This document shows, one piece after another, positions 1 to 6,250 of a DNA stretch of 22,244 nt (positions are counted from its first letter, which is position 1; every line of letters starts with the position of its first letter). The notes beneath the pieces were generated by a model. It was not told the DNA's origin. It made no database searches and saw only the letters and a list, made by a program, of their open reading frames with translations. The translations under genes were made by a program, and so were the position numbers. This DNA comes from a virus: positions 1 through 22,244 of IMG/VR virus record IMGVR_UViG_3300034023_000149; one strand, 5' to 3'.

Positions 1-990
1 ATAAATGTAATTATTCTCTACAATTACTCTTTTTGTTCCTATGCAGTATATATTATTAACTGGATTAGTTCTATCGGACGCATCCAATAATGGATTATCT
101 TTTACAACTAAAAGCCCACAGTTATTAACATTGATAGTGGGTATAATTGATACAGACGCACCTGTACATAGTGGGTTGGAAACGATTCGGCACCCTGATA
201 CTTCTACATAGATCACTTTTTGCGACGTACCGCCGTCACAATATACTCCGATATCGAAGTTTGTAATCACACAATCCCGAACAATCACCCTAGAATCAGC
301 GGGTGTAGTATTTCCATTATCGAGCGTTATGGCTTTCCAGAACGTGTTTTGTGCAGCAGCGGGGCGAGTCATCGTCAGACCCACTACAGTCAGTGACCCA
401 GCGGCGCTAAAAAGCTGGAAGTTTAAGCTAGTAGATACTACGGCACTGGGATGCGCTGTAATCTTTGTGTCTGCAAGCGTGCTAATCGTGTTGCTAACAA
501 CATATGTACCGGATGGGAAATATACATCCCTCAACACAGTGAATGCTGCCTGAAGACGAGATGTATCATCGTCGCCTCCGTTACCTTTAGCGCCGAAAGC
601 CTTAACGCTTACAGAACCCTCAACCACACGTAGCCATGCGGACGACGCAGTAACGCCAAGTCCAGTCGTGATGATCGTTCCGCCATTATCAGTATAAGAC
701 CCGCCAGAGACGGCGTAGAACAATCCGCCGCCGCCATCACCATTAGTATAATACCCGCTAACAAGAACATTATACTCTGTAGTCGGCGTTAATGCTCTCA
801 GGGCAGCAATCGTAGATTTACCGCGAAGCGGTAACTGCGCCTGAGATAGCTGCGGAAAGCCGCCGATAGTAGCGCCATCATGGACGACAACAACATCTTT
901 ATCTGTGTCAACAGTAATCTCACCAACAGCGCCCGTAAACGCTGCATGTTGGGCTGTCGTTCCACGACGATGCTGAACCTGTTTACTCAT
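1..990 (-). CDS. Tail fibre / tailspike protein, beta-helix type (partial, 3' end outside window)
   Basis: The frame is open from an ATG at 990 to the window edge, giving 330 visible residues, so the C-terminus is missing. The N-terminus carries the QHRRGTTAQHAAFTGAVGE signature near residues 6-24, followed by a VDTDKDVVVVHDG segment. This is the short module found at the start of many phage tail-fibre and tropism-determinant proteins. Around residues 129-150 there is a VKAFGAKGNGGDDDTSRLQ segment, followed by VYFPSGTYVV. These match the start of the pectate-lyase-3 / right-handed beta-helix fold used by tailspikes and exopolysaccharide depolymerases. The remainder is rich in short beta-strand-like repeats (VIVRD, VIYVEVSG, LLVVKD), as expected of a helix ladder. 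It would sit at the tail tip and bind or degrade surface glycans. It is last in the minus-strand structural unit, after two small proteins. Whether it has enzymatic activity cannot be judged from this fragment. Confidence 0.85.
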   Translation of the reverse strand, partial: MSKQVQHRRGTTAQHAAFTGAVGEITVDTDKDVVVVHDGATIGGFPQLSQAQLPLRGKSTIAALRALTPTTEYNVLVSGYYTNGDGGGGLFYAVSGGSYTDNGGTIITTGLGVTASSAWLRVVEGSVSVKAFGAKGNGGDDDTSRLQAAFTVLRDVYFPSGTYVVSNTISTLADTKITAHPSAVVSTSLNFQLFSAAGSLTVVGLTMTRPAAAQNTFWKAITLDNGNTTPADSRVIVRDCVITNFDIGVYCDGGTSQKVIYVEVSGCRIVSNPLCTGASVSIIPTINVNNCGLLVVKDNPLLDASDRTNPVNNIYCIGTKRVIVENNYIY

Positions 991-1002
991 GATTAGCGCC
1001 TA

Positions 1003-1149
1003 TTATGACTCAAGAAGGATAGTGTCGCCGTTCTCCATGAGGAGAAAAGATACACCGTCTTCTAGTAAAAGCCCATCAGTCGTCGGGGCAAACGAGGTTA
1101 TCCGCCTGCGCCGCCTAATGAACATTGCAAATGCCCGATACACCCTCAT
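1003..1149 (-). CDS. Small phage protein (48 aa), tail-fibre-linked hypothetical
   Basis: This is a 48-residue ORF between the tail-fibre gene and the 117-residue gene. Its ATG shares one base with the upstream stop codon (TGATG), which is typical of translationally coupled phage genes. The first half is very basic, with a run of five arginines. The second half ends in a pattern of the type TDGLLLEDG..FLLMENGD.ILLES, a leucine/glutamate beta-repeat that I associate with small proteins near tail-fibre genes in other phages. The function is unknown. Its position suggests a minor virion component or an assembly helper. Confidence 0.6.
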   Translation of the reverse strand: MRVYRAFAMFIRRRRRITSFAPTTDGLLLEDGVSFLLMENGDTILLES

Positions 1150-1502
1150 CAGTATAGACCGCGCAGAACAACAATAATATCAATATTATCGCCAGTCCCG
1201 CCGGTAACTGCTGGTTTTATATACGCTGCTGAGCAAGTAAATTCGGAAATCGACGTTGCGTCAGTAAGGGCTATCGTAGCCCCCTGTAAATCTTTGACAC
1301 TAGCCCAATTCGTTCCATCGTTGCTCATCACGAGCGCGACAGAAGCGCCACCAAACGTGCCTGTGGCTTGGACGCAACCAGCGAGACCCCATTGTTCAGT
1401 GATGGCGAACTTAAGCGGGGTGTCTGTCGATGTAGACACATCGTCCCAGCGCAACGTAGGGACGCCGTCTACAATTGAACGGACAGGAGAAATATCAGCC
1501 AT
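1149..1502 (-). CDS. Small virion-associated hypothetical protein (117 aa)
   Basis: The ATG at 1502 follows an AGAGGTG ribosome-binding site about five bases upstream. The protein is small, neutral and beta-rich. It contains ATGTFGGASVALVMSNDGTNW followed by VKDLQGATIALTD and IKPAVTGGTGDNIDIIV. This pattern (substitution-noise-like measurement of 'SNDGTNW', then a 'YIKPAVTGGTG' strand) recurs in small beta-sandwich proteins of phage structural modules. It is the first gene after a terminator-promoter pair and is coupled to the next small gene, so it probably belongs to the tail-fibre unit. A decoration, adaptor or tail-tip role is possible. No enzymatic motif is visible. Confidence 0.7.
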   Translation of the reverse strand: MADISPVRSIVDGVPTLRWDDVSTSTDTPLKFAITEQWGLAGCVQATGTFGGASVALVMSNDGTNWASVKDLQGATIALTDATSISEFTCSAAYIKPAVTGGTGDNIDIIVVLRGLY

Positions 1503-1531
1503 AAGGCACCTCTAGAGACCGGCCTGCGCAG

Positions 1532-1560
1532 ACTCTATCCTATGTCATCCTGTTGTGCAA
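1532..1560 (-). promoter_or_regulatory. Putative sigma70-type promoter for the tail-fibre unit
   Basis: On the minus strand there is TTGCAC (1555-1560), a 17-base spacer and TAGAGT (1532-1537), about 30 bases before the 117-residue gene. It lies immediately downstream of the terminase terminator, so it would restart transcription into the tail genes. Based on motif and position only. Confidence 0.5.
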
Positions 1561-1566
1561 GCACAG

Positions 1567-1606
1567 AAAAACCCCCGGTAGCGAAAGGGATAAGCCACCG
1601 GGGGGT
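1567..1606 (-). terminator. Rho-independent terminator after terminase large subunit
   Basis: Read on the minus strand, an 11-base-pair GC-rich stem (arms 1594-1604 and 1572-1582) closes an 11-base loop and is followed by five T residues (1567-1571). The single non-Watson-Crick position is a G-U pair on the minus-strand RNA but an A-C mismatch on the other strand, so the signal is oriented with the terminase genes. It begins about 65 bases after the terminase stop codon. Confidence 0.85.
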
Positions 1607-1670
1607 CAAGTCTAGAGGCAATGGAAAGCCGTGGGAGGTCTTCCGCAGCCTGTTTACCATGTGGATAAAC

Positions 1671-3059
1671 TCATGTCCAGCCCACGGCGGACATCGGCTT
1701 AACCTCTCGTCTGGCCAGAACGGTCCCGCCATCAGCAACTTGCGCAATATGAAGCATAAGATACTGCAGCGCCTCGGCCACATGGGAGTGGTTGTTCTTA
1801 TCAATGACCCCATCACCCTTGGGCTTGTAGCGATACCCACCCATCATCGCCGCCTTGAGATGTGTGCATCGGGGGTCAACGAGGAAGGCTGGGTCTCCGT
1901 CCACCTGCCGCATGAGGTAGTCATCGACCGCGTTGATGCGCGCCGCCACCGAGTTGGTCCGCGCAGGCATGACCTTGAACCCCTCGGCCTTGATGATGTC
2001 CACGGCGCTGCGCTCGTCGGTCTGCGCTCTCTGGGTGCCAGCGGGGTCGGTGACGATGATGACGGGAGCGCCGGGAAACTGCTCGTAGAGCATGGGCTTG
2101 AGAACTGTGCGCATGAACCGTTGCACACCCATGTCGAAGCTGACCGCTTCAGCCAATATCAGTGCGCGCCCGCGCGGGTCTTGCTGTCCAATGACGGCGG
2201 CAGGTGTGAGTCCAAGGTCCATCCCAACAACGATTGGACGAACTCCGTTGACAATGTATCGCAATTTAGAAGTGGCCATATGATAGTCTGGCCGAAAATA
2301 TTTGTAAACAGGTAGACCTGAACTGGAGAGTCCGTACTCTCCGTCGATGTACACGCGGATATACTCATCAGACCTTCCCTGAATGTCGTAGTATCCATCG
2401 GGTAGGTTCTCGATGTTCTCAGCATATGGACTCCTGCCGGACGGCTGCTTGAACACATCCCATCCGTTGTCGTTGAAGCTAACCCCATCCACAGGGCTAA
2501 GATGCTCAAGCTGGTAGTACCACCAAGTGTCCATCGTCGGCGGGTTGGTGTCTCCCCACATCCCGTGCCATGTGGGTCCGCCGTCTTTCTTGGATGGGAA
2601 ACGTCCAATGCGTTTAGACATTGCATCTACAATGTCCGGGTGGATGTCGCGGCACTCGTTAAACCACGCCCCGGTAAGCTCCAACGAGTTGAGGTTCGCC
2701 ACATCGTCCGCGTCGTCCAGCGCACGGAACATAATCTCACTCTCGACATCGCCCACTTTGAAGAAGTACGTCTTGGTCGTCCGCATATAGTCGCCGCACA
2801 CCCCCGGTGGGAACCAATCGAGGAACGTCTTGATCGTCGTATCCTGAAGCTGTCTGGCCGTTTCACGCACCACAGCGAACCGTGTCTTGCGTACTCCCTG
2901 CTGATTCGGCTCCTGCATGGACGCCCGACGGATAACCTCAAACGAACAGGTGACAGACTTGCCACTACCCACTGGCCCGAGCAGAACGCGCATCTTGGCG
3001 TCCGACGCCATGAACTTCACCCCCGTCGGCGGGGGCGTATAATTAATATCAAGAGCCAT
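1671..3059 (-). CDS. terL: Terminase large subunit (DNA-packaging ATPase/nuclease)
   Basis: 462 residues, within the usual size range for the family. It is the packaging motor that pumps DNA into the prohead and cuts the concatemer. The Walker A motif GPVGSGKS lies at residues 28-35. The Walker B region is WFNECRD, with the likely catalytic Glu at 135, after the typical LNSLELTGA segment. The C-terminal RNase H-like nuclease is marked by VVGMDLGLTPAA (Asp281) and VIIVTDPAG (Asp338), acidic residues that would hold metal ions. It follows the putative small subunit and a short overlapping ORF on the same strand, and a strong terminator lies downstream. Portal and capsid genes are not seen here and must lie outside the window. 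The assignment as large terminase is firm; the packaging strategy (cos, pac or repeats) is not. Confidence 0.95.
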   Translation of the reverse strand: MALDINYTPPPTGVKFMASDAKMRVLLGPVGSGKSVTCSFEVIRRASMQEPNQQGVRKTRFAVVRETARQLQDTTIKTFLDWFPPGVCGDYMRTTKTYFFKVGDVESEIMFRALDDADDVANLNSLELTGAWFNECRDIHPDIVDAMSKRIGRFPSKKDGGPTWHGMWGDTNPPTMDTWWYYQLEHLSPVDGVSFNDNGWDVFKQPSGRSPYAENIENLPDGYYDIQGRSDEYIRVYIDGEYGLSSSGLPVYKYFRPDYHMATSKLRYIVNGVRPIVVGMDLGLTPAAVIGQQDPRGRALILAEAVSFDMGVQRFMRTVLKPMLYEQFPGAPVIIVTDPAGTQRAQTDERSAVDIIKAEGFKVMPARTNSVAARINAVDDYLMRQVDGDPAFLVDPRCTHLKAAMMGGYRYKPKGDGVIDKNNHSHVAEALQYLMLHIAQVADGGTVLARREVKPMSAVGWT

Positions 3060-3162
3060 TGGTCTGATCCAGCACAGTGACCCGATAGGTCACGCCTGCG
3101 CGCCTGTTCTTAATGATCTTCGTCTGATAGGACAGCTTCTGGATTGTCAACAACTTCTCCAT
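3049..3162 (-). CDS. Small overlapping ORF between terminase subunits (37 aa, start uncertain)
   Basis: An open frame ends 11 bases inside the large terminase gene and fills the gap after the small subunit stop at 3191. The only ATG is at 3162 and gives 37 residues (MEKLLTIQKLSYQTKIIKNR...), ending in NGS. The frame could be extended to a TTG at 3270, but that would overlap the upstream gene by 80 bases and has no well-spaced ribosome-binding site. The protein is basic and has no recognised domain. Short genes at this position are common in phage packaging modules. It could also simply be a translated spacer for coupling to the large subunit. Confidence 0.4.
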   Translation of the reverse strand: MEKLLTIQKLSYQTKIIKNRRAGVTYRVTVLDQTNGS

Positions 3163-3190
3163 CAGAGTCGCTTCGCTCAGACTCGTAAAG

Positions 3191-3682
3191 TCAAATGTCG
3201 CTGGCCTCGGCCTCAATCCCAGAGTCTGAAGTAGTCTCTGCGTCAACGTCGATAAGCCTTGCACTTCCAAGCTCCTGACCCCCGAGATTTATCATTATGC
3301 GCACGCCGCCAGCCGCGCCGGAATCCACTGGTTCATTCTTCGGCTCCAGACCAGCCCACTTCACCGTGGACTTGATGAGGTCCGCTTTGACCGCTGCGCT
3401 TACGTCGGGGTTGTGGATTAACAACCAAGACGTTGTGAGAAGCTCTTCAGCCTGTAACCGCGCTTTGGTCTTGAAGAGAATCCCTTTGTCCCGAATCTCT
3501 TCCCGATAACTCTCCACCTTCTTGAGGAAGATCGGGTCCTTGTTGAATGACAACAAGTCTATCGTCGTGATGCTGTGTCGGTCCAAAATTTCATCGACCT
3601 CTTCACCACTGCCCTCAAGTCTGAGCGCAATGTCAAAAGCCAGTCGGTTCGTCCAGCGTGTGGAATCGTATGCAAGAGCCAT
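3191..3682 (-). CDS. Putative terminase small subunit
   Basis: 163 residues, mostly helical and charged. The N-terminal part (LDRHSITTIDLLSFNKDPIF, about residues 34-53) looks like a small DNA-binding helical domain. It is followed by a long helix with EEIRDKG, KARLQAEELL and then HNPDVSAAVKADLIKSTVKWAGL. This layout and wording are typical of phage proteins encoded just before the large terminase, which recognise the packaging site and form a ring. The C-terminal tail is acidic and probably flexible (DAETTSDSGIEAEASDI). Position directly upstream of the large subunit is the strongest support. There is no purine-rich ribosome-binding site before the ATG. A promoter-like pair sits so close that the mRNA could be leaderless. 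Confidence 0.75.
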   Translation of the reverse strand: MALAYDSTRWTNRLAFDIALRLEGSGEEVDEILDRHSITTIDLLSFNKDPIFLKKVESYREEIRDKGILFKTKARLQAEELLTTSWLLIHNPDVSAAVKADLIKSTVKWAGLEPKNEPVDSGAAGGVRIMINLGGQELGSARLIDVDAETTSDSGIEAEASDI

Positions 3683-3688
3683 GTGGAG

Positions 3689-3717
3689 AAAGTAAACTGG
3701 GATCGGGGTGATAGCAA
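3689..3717 (-). promoter_or_regulatory. Weak promoter candidate upstream of terminase small subunit
   Basis: On the minus strand, TTGCTA (3712-3717), a 17-base spacer and TACTTT (3689-3694) sit with the -10 box ending seven bases before the ATG at 3682. Transcription would then start at or next to the start codon. The match to consensus is modest. Confidence 0.35.
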
Positions 3718-3729
3718 GGGGGCGGAAGT

Positions 3730-4218
3730 CTAAGCCCCATGGTCGTCTGTAAAGCCTAATGCCTCGTATAGAGTATCTCGTATTTTTATCGCTAAATCCA
3801 AATCGTCGTAGCGCCCACCAAAAACAGACTTCTCTCCGCTACCTACGCGAACTCGCCATTTTCCAGCATTGCGGTCAATCCCATTATGCCCACTGGTATT
3901 ATTTTTAGCCTTAGTTTTATTACGAGCATTTAAGTTCGGCGTGGCTAGTCGCAGGTTTTCTATTCTATTGTCCGTCGTATCTCGGTTTATGTGGTCTATA
4001 TCGCCAGTTGGCCAAGCACCCATTACGACAGCCCATACTACCCTGTGAACTGCGTATCGCTTGCCATTATGTTCAACTTCTCCGTAAGGGCGCGCTGCCC
4101 GCTTTTTAAGTTTATATCGAATGTAAACACATTGCCCCGTGCGTATGCGAATTAATTTGCCATGTTCGTAGTCGTACCGAAACACGGTTTGAAAATTTGG
4201 GGGTGCGGCTTTTTGCAT
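3730..4218 (-). CDS. HNH homing endonuclease with AP2-like DNA-binding domain
   Basis: 162 residues. The central part contains the HNH_3-type core: VHRVVW (His58), then GDIDHINRDTTDNRIENLRLAT (His76, Asn78, Asn88 region). The metal-binding and catalytic pattern is complete. The C-terminal part, NTSGHNGIDRNAGKWRVRV and the following FGG/LDLAI segment, resembles an AP2-type DNA-binding domain, which gives target specificity in many phage HNH enzymes. Such enzymes are free-standing mobile genes that cut phage genomes lacking them. This one sits immediately upstream of the terminase genes, a common location for such insertions. It is intact, so it is probably active. Some phages need an HNH protein near the terminase for packaging, so a structural-packaging role is an alternative, though the AP2 tail favours homing. 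Confidence 0.88.
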   Translation of the reverse strand: MQKAAPPNFQTVFRYDYEHGKLIRIRTGQCVYIRYKLKKRAARPYGEVEHNGKRYAVHRVVWAVVMGAWPTGDIDHINRDTTDNRIENLRLATPNLNARNKTKAKNNTSGHNGIDRNAGKWRVRVGSGEKSVFGGRYDDLDLAIKIRDTLYEALGFTDDHGA

Positions 4219-4224
4219 GTACCG

Positions 4225-4253
4225 GGTGTACTACTATGGATTGTTTGTGTCAA
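4225..4253 (-). promoter_or_regulatory. Promoter candidate for the HNH/terminase unit
   Basis: On the minus strand there is a perfect TTGACA (4248-4253), a 17-base spacer and a weak TACACC (4225-4230). The -10 box ends seven bases before the HNH start codon at 4218, and no ribosome-binding site is visible, so a leaderless transcript is possible. Confidence 0.4.
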
Positions 4254-4450
4254 TCCCCCCGGTTAGTAAAAATGGGCTGTGCTTTACGAAGAATACTACA
4301 CTGGGGATGGGCCTCGCGTTCGTCAGTCCATGTGGGGTGGGGGTGGCTACCCTTCTCTGTTGCCATATAAATAAGTGATTTGTTGTCATTCAATATAGGG
4401 GTCGATGCTACGGCAGAGTTTAAGGCATAACCTATTGATATTGCAGCGAG

Positions 4451-4478
4451 TTGACAGGCCGAATCATTTGTGCATAAT
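4451..4478 (+). promoter_or_regulatory. Sigma70-type promoter for the 99-residue gene
   Basis: A perfect TTGACA (4451-4456), a 16-base spacer and CATAAT (4473-4478), with the gene start about 55 bases downstream. This is the best -35/-10 pair in the window and faces away from the terminase arm. Confidence 0.65.
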
Positions 4479-4532
4479 GGACACAACTCGCCGGGCTTTT
4501 CCGACGGGTTAGGCAATGGAAAGGTAATAACA

Positions 4533-4832
4533 ATGGCTATCGCTTCTAAGAAAACCGCCCCGGCTCAGGCTGTTAGCAATGAGCAACTGTTTGAGATGAT
4601 TAAACGTCTACAGGCTGAAAACGCTGCCCTGAAAACTGCTAAGGCGTCCCCTGCCAATAGGTTTACGGTTAAGATGTCGCCTTCTGGTAAGGGCAATCTT
4701 TGCGTTTATGGCCTGTCCCGGTACCCTTTTTCCTTCTATCGCAATCAGATAGAAGCTATTCTGGAAAACGCTGAAATCATTAAAGCGTTTATTACTCAAA
4801 ACGAAACCGCCCTGTCCAAAAAGGGTGAGTAA
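4533..4832 (+). CDS. Conserved hypothetical phage/plasmid-type protein (99 aa)
   Basis: I place the start at the ATG at 4533, after GGAAAGG. Upstream in-frame codons overlap the promoter and are unlikely to be translated. The N-terminus is a short helix-rich, charged segment (NEQLFEMIKRLQAENAALK), probably a coiled coil, at about residues 16-34. A compact domain follows with KMSPSGKGNLCVYGLSRYPFSFYRNQIEAIL, then a C-terminal helix AEIIKAFITQNE. The pattern 'SVYGL.RFP.TLY..Q...L' followed by 'I.AFI..N' is one I recognise from small proteins of unknown function in phages and mobile elements. It sits alone between a strong promoter and a strong terminator, so it may be highly expressed. No function is assigned. 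Confidence 0.85.
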   Translation: MAIASKKTAPAQAVSNEQLFEMIKRLQAENAALKTAKASPANRFTVKMSPSGKGNLCVYGLSRYPFSFYRNQIEAILENAEIIKAFITQNETALSKKGE

Positions 4833-4845
4833 ATCCGGTTCCTTG

Positions 4846-4877
4846 AGGGATAGGCGATAGCCTATCCCTTTCTTTTC
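4846..4877 (+). terminator. Rho-independent terminator after the 99-residue gene
   Basis: A perfect GGGATAGGC / GCCTATCCC stem (4847-4855 with 4860-4868, extendable by one A-T pair) closes a GATA tetraloop and runs into TTTCTTTTC. The next small gene begins about 20 bases later and would depend on read-through or its own promoter. Confidence 0.88.
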
Positions 4878-4896
4878 TCGTTTTCAAGAGCCTACC

Positions 4897-5058
4897 ATGC
4901 AAAAAATTAACGAAATCGCAATCGTTCGCCATTACAAGGGCAAGAGCCGCACAATTCTGGTGGGCGTTTATGCCAAGCGGAAACGCGCTGTTTCCAAGGC
5001 ACTGGTGGAAAAATACGGGTTTAACCTGAAAGGGGCTGAAAATGCTACACGAGCTTGA
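4897..5058 (+). CDS. Small basic hypothetical protein (53 aa)
   Basis: A 53-residue ORF starting at the ATG at 4897, preceded by TTTTCAAGAG. It is strongly basic, with KGKSRTILVGVYAKRKRAVSK in the middle, and ends NLKGAENATRA. It has no recognised domain; the charge suggests nucleic-acid contact. It overlaps the following 22-codon frame by 17 bases and shares its terminator. Support is the tidy placement between two terminators and a composition unlike chance translation. Confidence 0.55.
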   Translation: MQKINEIAIVRHYKGKSRTILVGVYAKRKRAVSKALVEKYGFNLKGAENATRA

Positions 5059-5110
5059 ATTATTGGCTGTCGCACTAGCAATGACAGTCGTTGCACAATA
5101 TCTTTTCTAA
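5042..5110 (+). CDS. Possible membrane micropeptide (22 aa)
   Basis: A 22-residue frame starts at an ATG inside the end of the preceding gene, just after AAAGGGGCTGAA, which could serve as its ribosome-binding site. It reads as a short acidic start followed by one hydrophobic helix (LLAVALAMTVVAQYLF). It ends seven bases before the terminator stem. A coupled single-pass membrane peptide is plausible, but a frame this short can occur by chance. Confidence 0.35.
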   Translation: MLHELELLAVALAMTVVAQYLF

Positions 5111-5116
5111 TAGCTA

Positions 5117-5145
5117 GGCCGGGATTTTCCCGGCCTTTTCTTTAT
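5117..5145 (+). terminator. Rho-independent terminator
   Basis: A perfect eight-base-pair GGCCGGGA / TCCCGGCC stem (5117-5124 and 5128-5135) with a three-base loop, followed by TTTTCTTTAT. It closes the short plus-strand unit before the repeat-rich region. Confidence 0.9.
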
Positions 5146-5335
5146 CCGCTTGTTTACATTCATGGGATTGGCTAGGAAGGCTCAGGAATAGCCTGTTTAT
5201 TTTCTGGTAGGGTAGTAGCACCCCGGTTCTAAATCACTCCCTGCGCCGCTCCCTATCCGTTCTAGCGCCTACCCCATACCCGATGCGACCCTGCCCCGGC
5301 GCAAGGCGTCGATCCTCTCCGAACGGTCAAGACTT

Positions 5336-5397
5336 AGCTAATGGTCAAGCGCAAGCTAATGGTTCAGATTTAGATTAGGATTATTTTCCCTAATGGT
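5336..5397 (+). repeat. CTAATGGT direct repeat (three copies)
   Basis: Two copies of AGCTAATGGT start at 5336 and 5354, and a shorter CTAATGGT starts at 5390. They lie at the left edge of the gene-free region, spaced 18 and about 34 bases apart. Confidence 0.5.
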
Positions 5398-5437
5398 AAT
5401 AGCTTTGACTTTGATTTTTGTCGTCATTCATATCACT

Positions 5438-5498
5438 CAAGTGTTACCGGGCGCTCCCGAAAACCAGTCGAAAATGCTACCCAAGTGTTACCGGGCGC
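5438..5498 (+). repeat. 17-base direct repeat, two copies
   Basis: CAAGTGTTACCGGGCGC occurs at 5438-5454 and again, identically, at 5482-5498. Start-to-start distance is 44 bases, close to four helical turns, so both copies would face the same side of the DNA. It is the only GC-rich repeat family in the region. Confidence 0.75.
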
Positions 5499-5583
5499 AA
5501 GTTGTTGATTTTATTACGATAAGCTAACAATCCAATTTTTTTTGGGATGATCCAGAATTGGCCTTACACGCCCCAAACGGTCG

Positions 5584-6101
5584 TAACTTTACATTTCAAA
5601 TCCATAAGTGGTTGTTTTCTTTATATATATATATAAGTGTTAATATAAATATTATTACAAATACAGAGAAATTGGTGTCTTTGACTCCACAAAAATAAAA
5701 ATCTCTCCCATGGCAAAAACGCGCCGCCCTCCCCCACCCCAAAAATTTTTATTTTTTGGTGACTCCTACAAAAGAAACTTGGATTTTTTATATTAATATT
5801 GATTTCTAACGACTTTCAACGATCCATTTTAGATTATCGCCAGATTATTGCCACAATTTTTAGATTATTTACCCCTGTTTTCATGGTTTGTTCCGCCTAA
5901 CTTTACATTTTCAGCGTTTTTGACCATTTTGGAACTTTACATTTTACCCTGTGCAAATCTCAATGTTCTGAGTGTGTTCTCACTTTTTGCACAAGCAAAC
6001 TTTACATTTTCCTCTCCCTCTCTCCCGTTTACAATTAAACCTTACATTTTGCCCAGTGGCTCTCCTCTCCTTCGTCTACAATTAAACTTTACATTTTGCC
6101 C
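5584..6101 (+). repeat. AACTTTACATTTT iteron-like direct repeats (six copies)
   Basis: Copies with this core start near 5585, 5899, 5933, 5998, 6039 (one C for T) and 6086, all in the same orientation. The last two extend to a 25-base match (6030-6054 and 6077-6101) that differs at one base, ending TTTTGCCC. Spacing between the last five is 34, 65, 41 and 47 bases. Same-direction, clustered short repeats of this type are typical binding sites for a replication initiator or a repressor. Confidence 0.75.
5831..5868 (+). repeat. AGATTAT direct repeat (three copies)
   Basis: AGATTAT starts at 5831, 5842 and 5862. The first two share AGATTAT-Y-GCCA. Distances of 11 and 20 bases are about one and two helical turns, as expected for side-by-side protein binding. 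Confidence 0.55.
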
Positions 6102-6182
6102 TCTCCCCTCTCCCTCCGCCGTCGCTTCGTCGCCGCCGAGACGGCCCTTCATCGCTCCGCAACCCGTTGAACTTGTGTGAAC

Positions 6183-6232
6183 TTGACACAAGCGCCGACT
6201 TGTGAGACGATCAAAACTGTGCGTTGAACACA
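6183..6232 (+). promoter_or_regulatory. Early promoter-operator P1
   Basis: TTGACA (6183-6188), a 17-base spacer and a weak GACGAT (6206-6211), followed by the 15-base palindrome TGTGCGTTGAACACA (6218-6232) and then CAAAG. The same arrangement recurs at 8459 and 10585. The start region of transcription would fall at the palindrome, a natural place for a repressor or activator. It drives the block of small early genes. Confidence 0.72.
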
Positions 6233-6250
6233 CAAAGAAAGGGTAAGACA

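Larger units (their letters stand above)
4219..4532. promoter_or_regulatory. Divergent promoter region between the two genome arms
   Basis: This 314-base stretch separates the minus-strand packaging genes from the plus-strand genes. I see no convincing gene in it. An 88-codon minus-strand frame crosses it but also covers the plus promoter. It contains outward-facing promoter candidates at both ends, listed separately, and a G-rich stretch near 4325-4348 (GTGGGGTGGGGGTGG). Confidence 0.6.
5146..6182. other. Gene-free, AT-rich, repeat-rich region; candidate replication origin or control centre
   Basis: About 1 kb holds no frame that looks like a real gene on either strand. The visible frames are low-complexity. 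It contains four families of short direct repeats (listed separately), long A/T stretches around 5528-5540, 5620-5660, 5740-5760 and 5790-5805, and a C/T-rich strand between 6010 and 6120. Iteron-like repeats next to AT-rich DNA are the usual layout of an origin bound by a phage- or plasmid-type initiator. The same layout could also be a multi-site operator. A DnaA domain IV-like protein encoded at 18338 is a candidate ligand. Function is inferred from layout only. Confidence 0.55.

Noticed and set aside
1542-2315. 257-codon plus-strand frame opposite the terminase large subunit
   Set aside because: It is fully antisense to a well-supported gene, has no ribosome-binding site and no recognisable domain, and crosses the terminator.
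4250-4516. 88-codon minus-strand frame upstream of the HNH gene
   Set aside because: It covers the divergent promoters, has no ribosome-binding site, and its sequence shows no domain; more likely chance.
5735-5762. Terminator-like hairpin CACCCC-A/T-GGTG
   Set aside because: The arms are mostly A/T and pair imperfectly, and no gene ends nearby; it fits better as part of the AT-rich region.
5848-6180. 110-codon plus-strand frame in the repeat region
   Set aside because: It is low-complexity (Phe, Pro, Ser, Leu) because it translates the direct repeats and C/T-rich DNA; no start signal.
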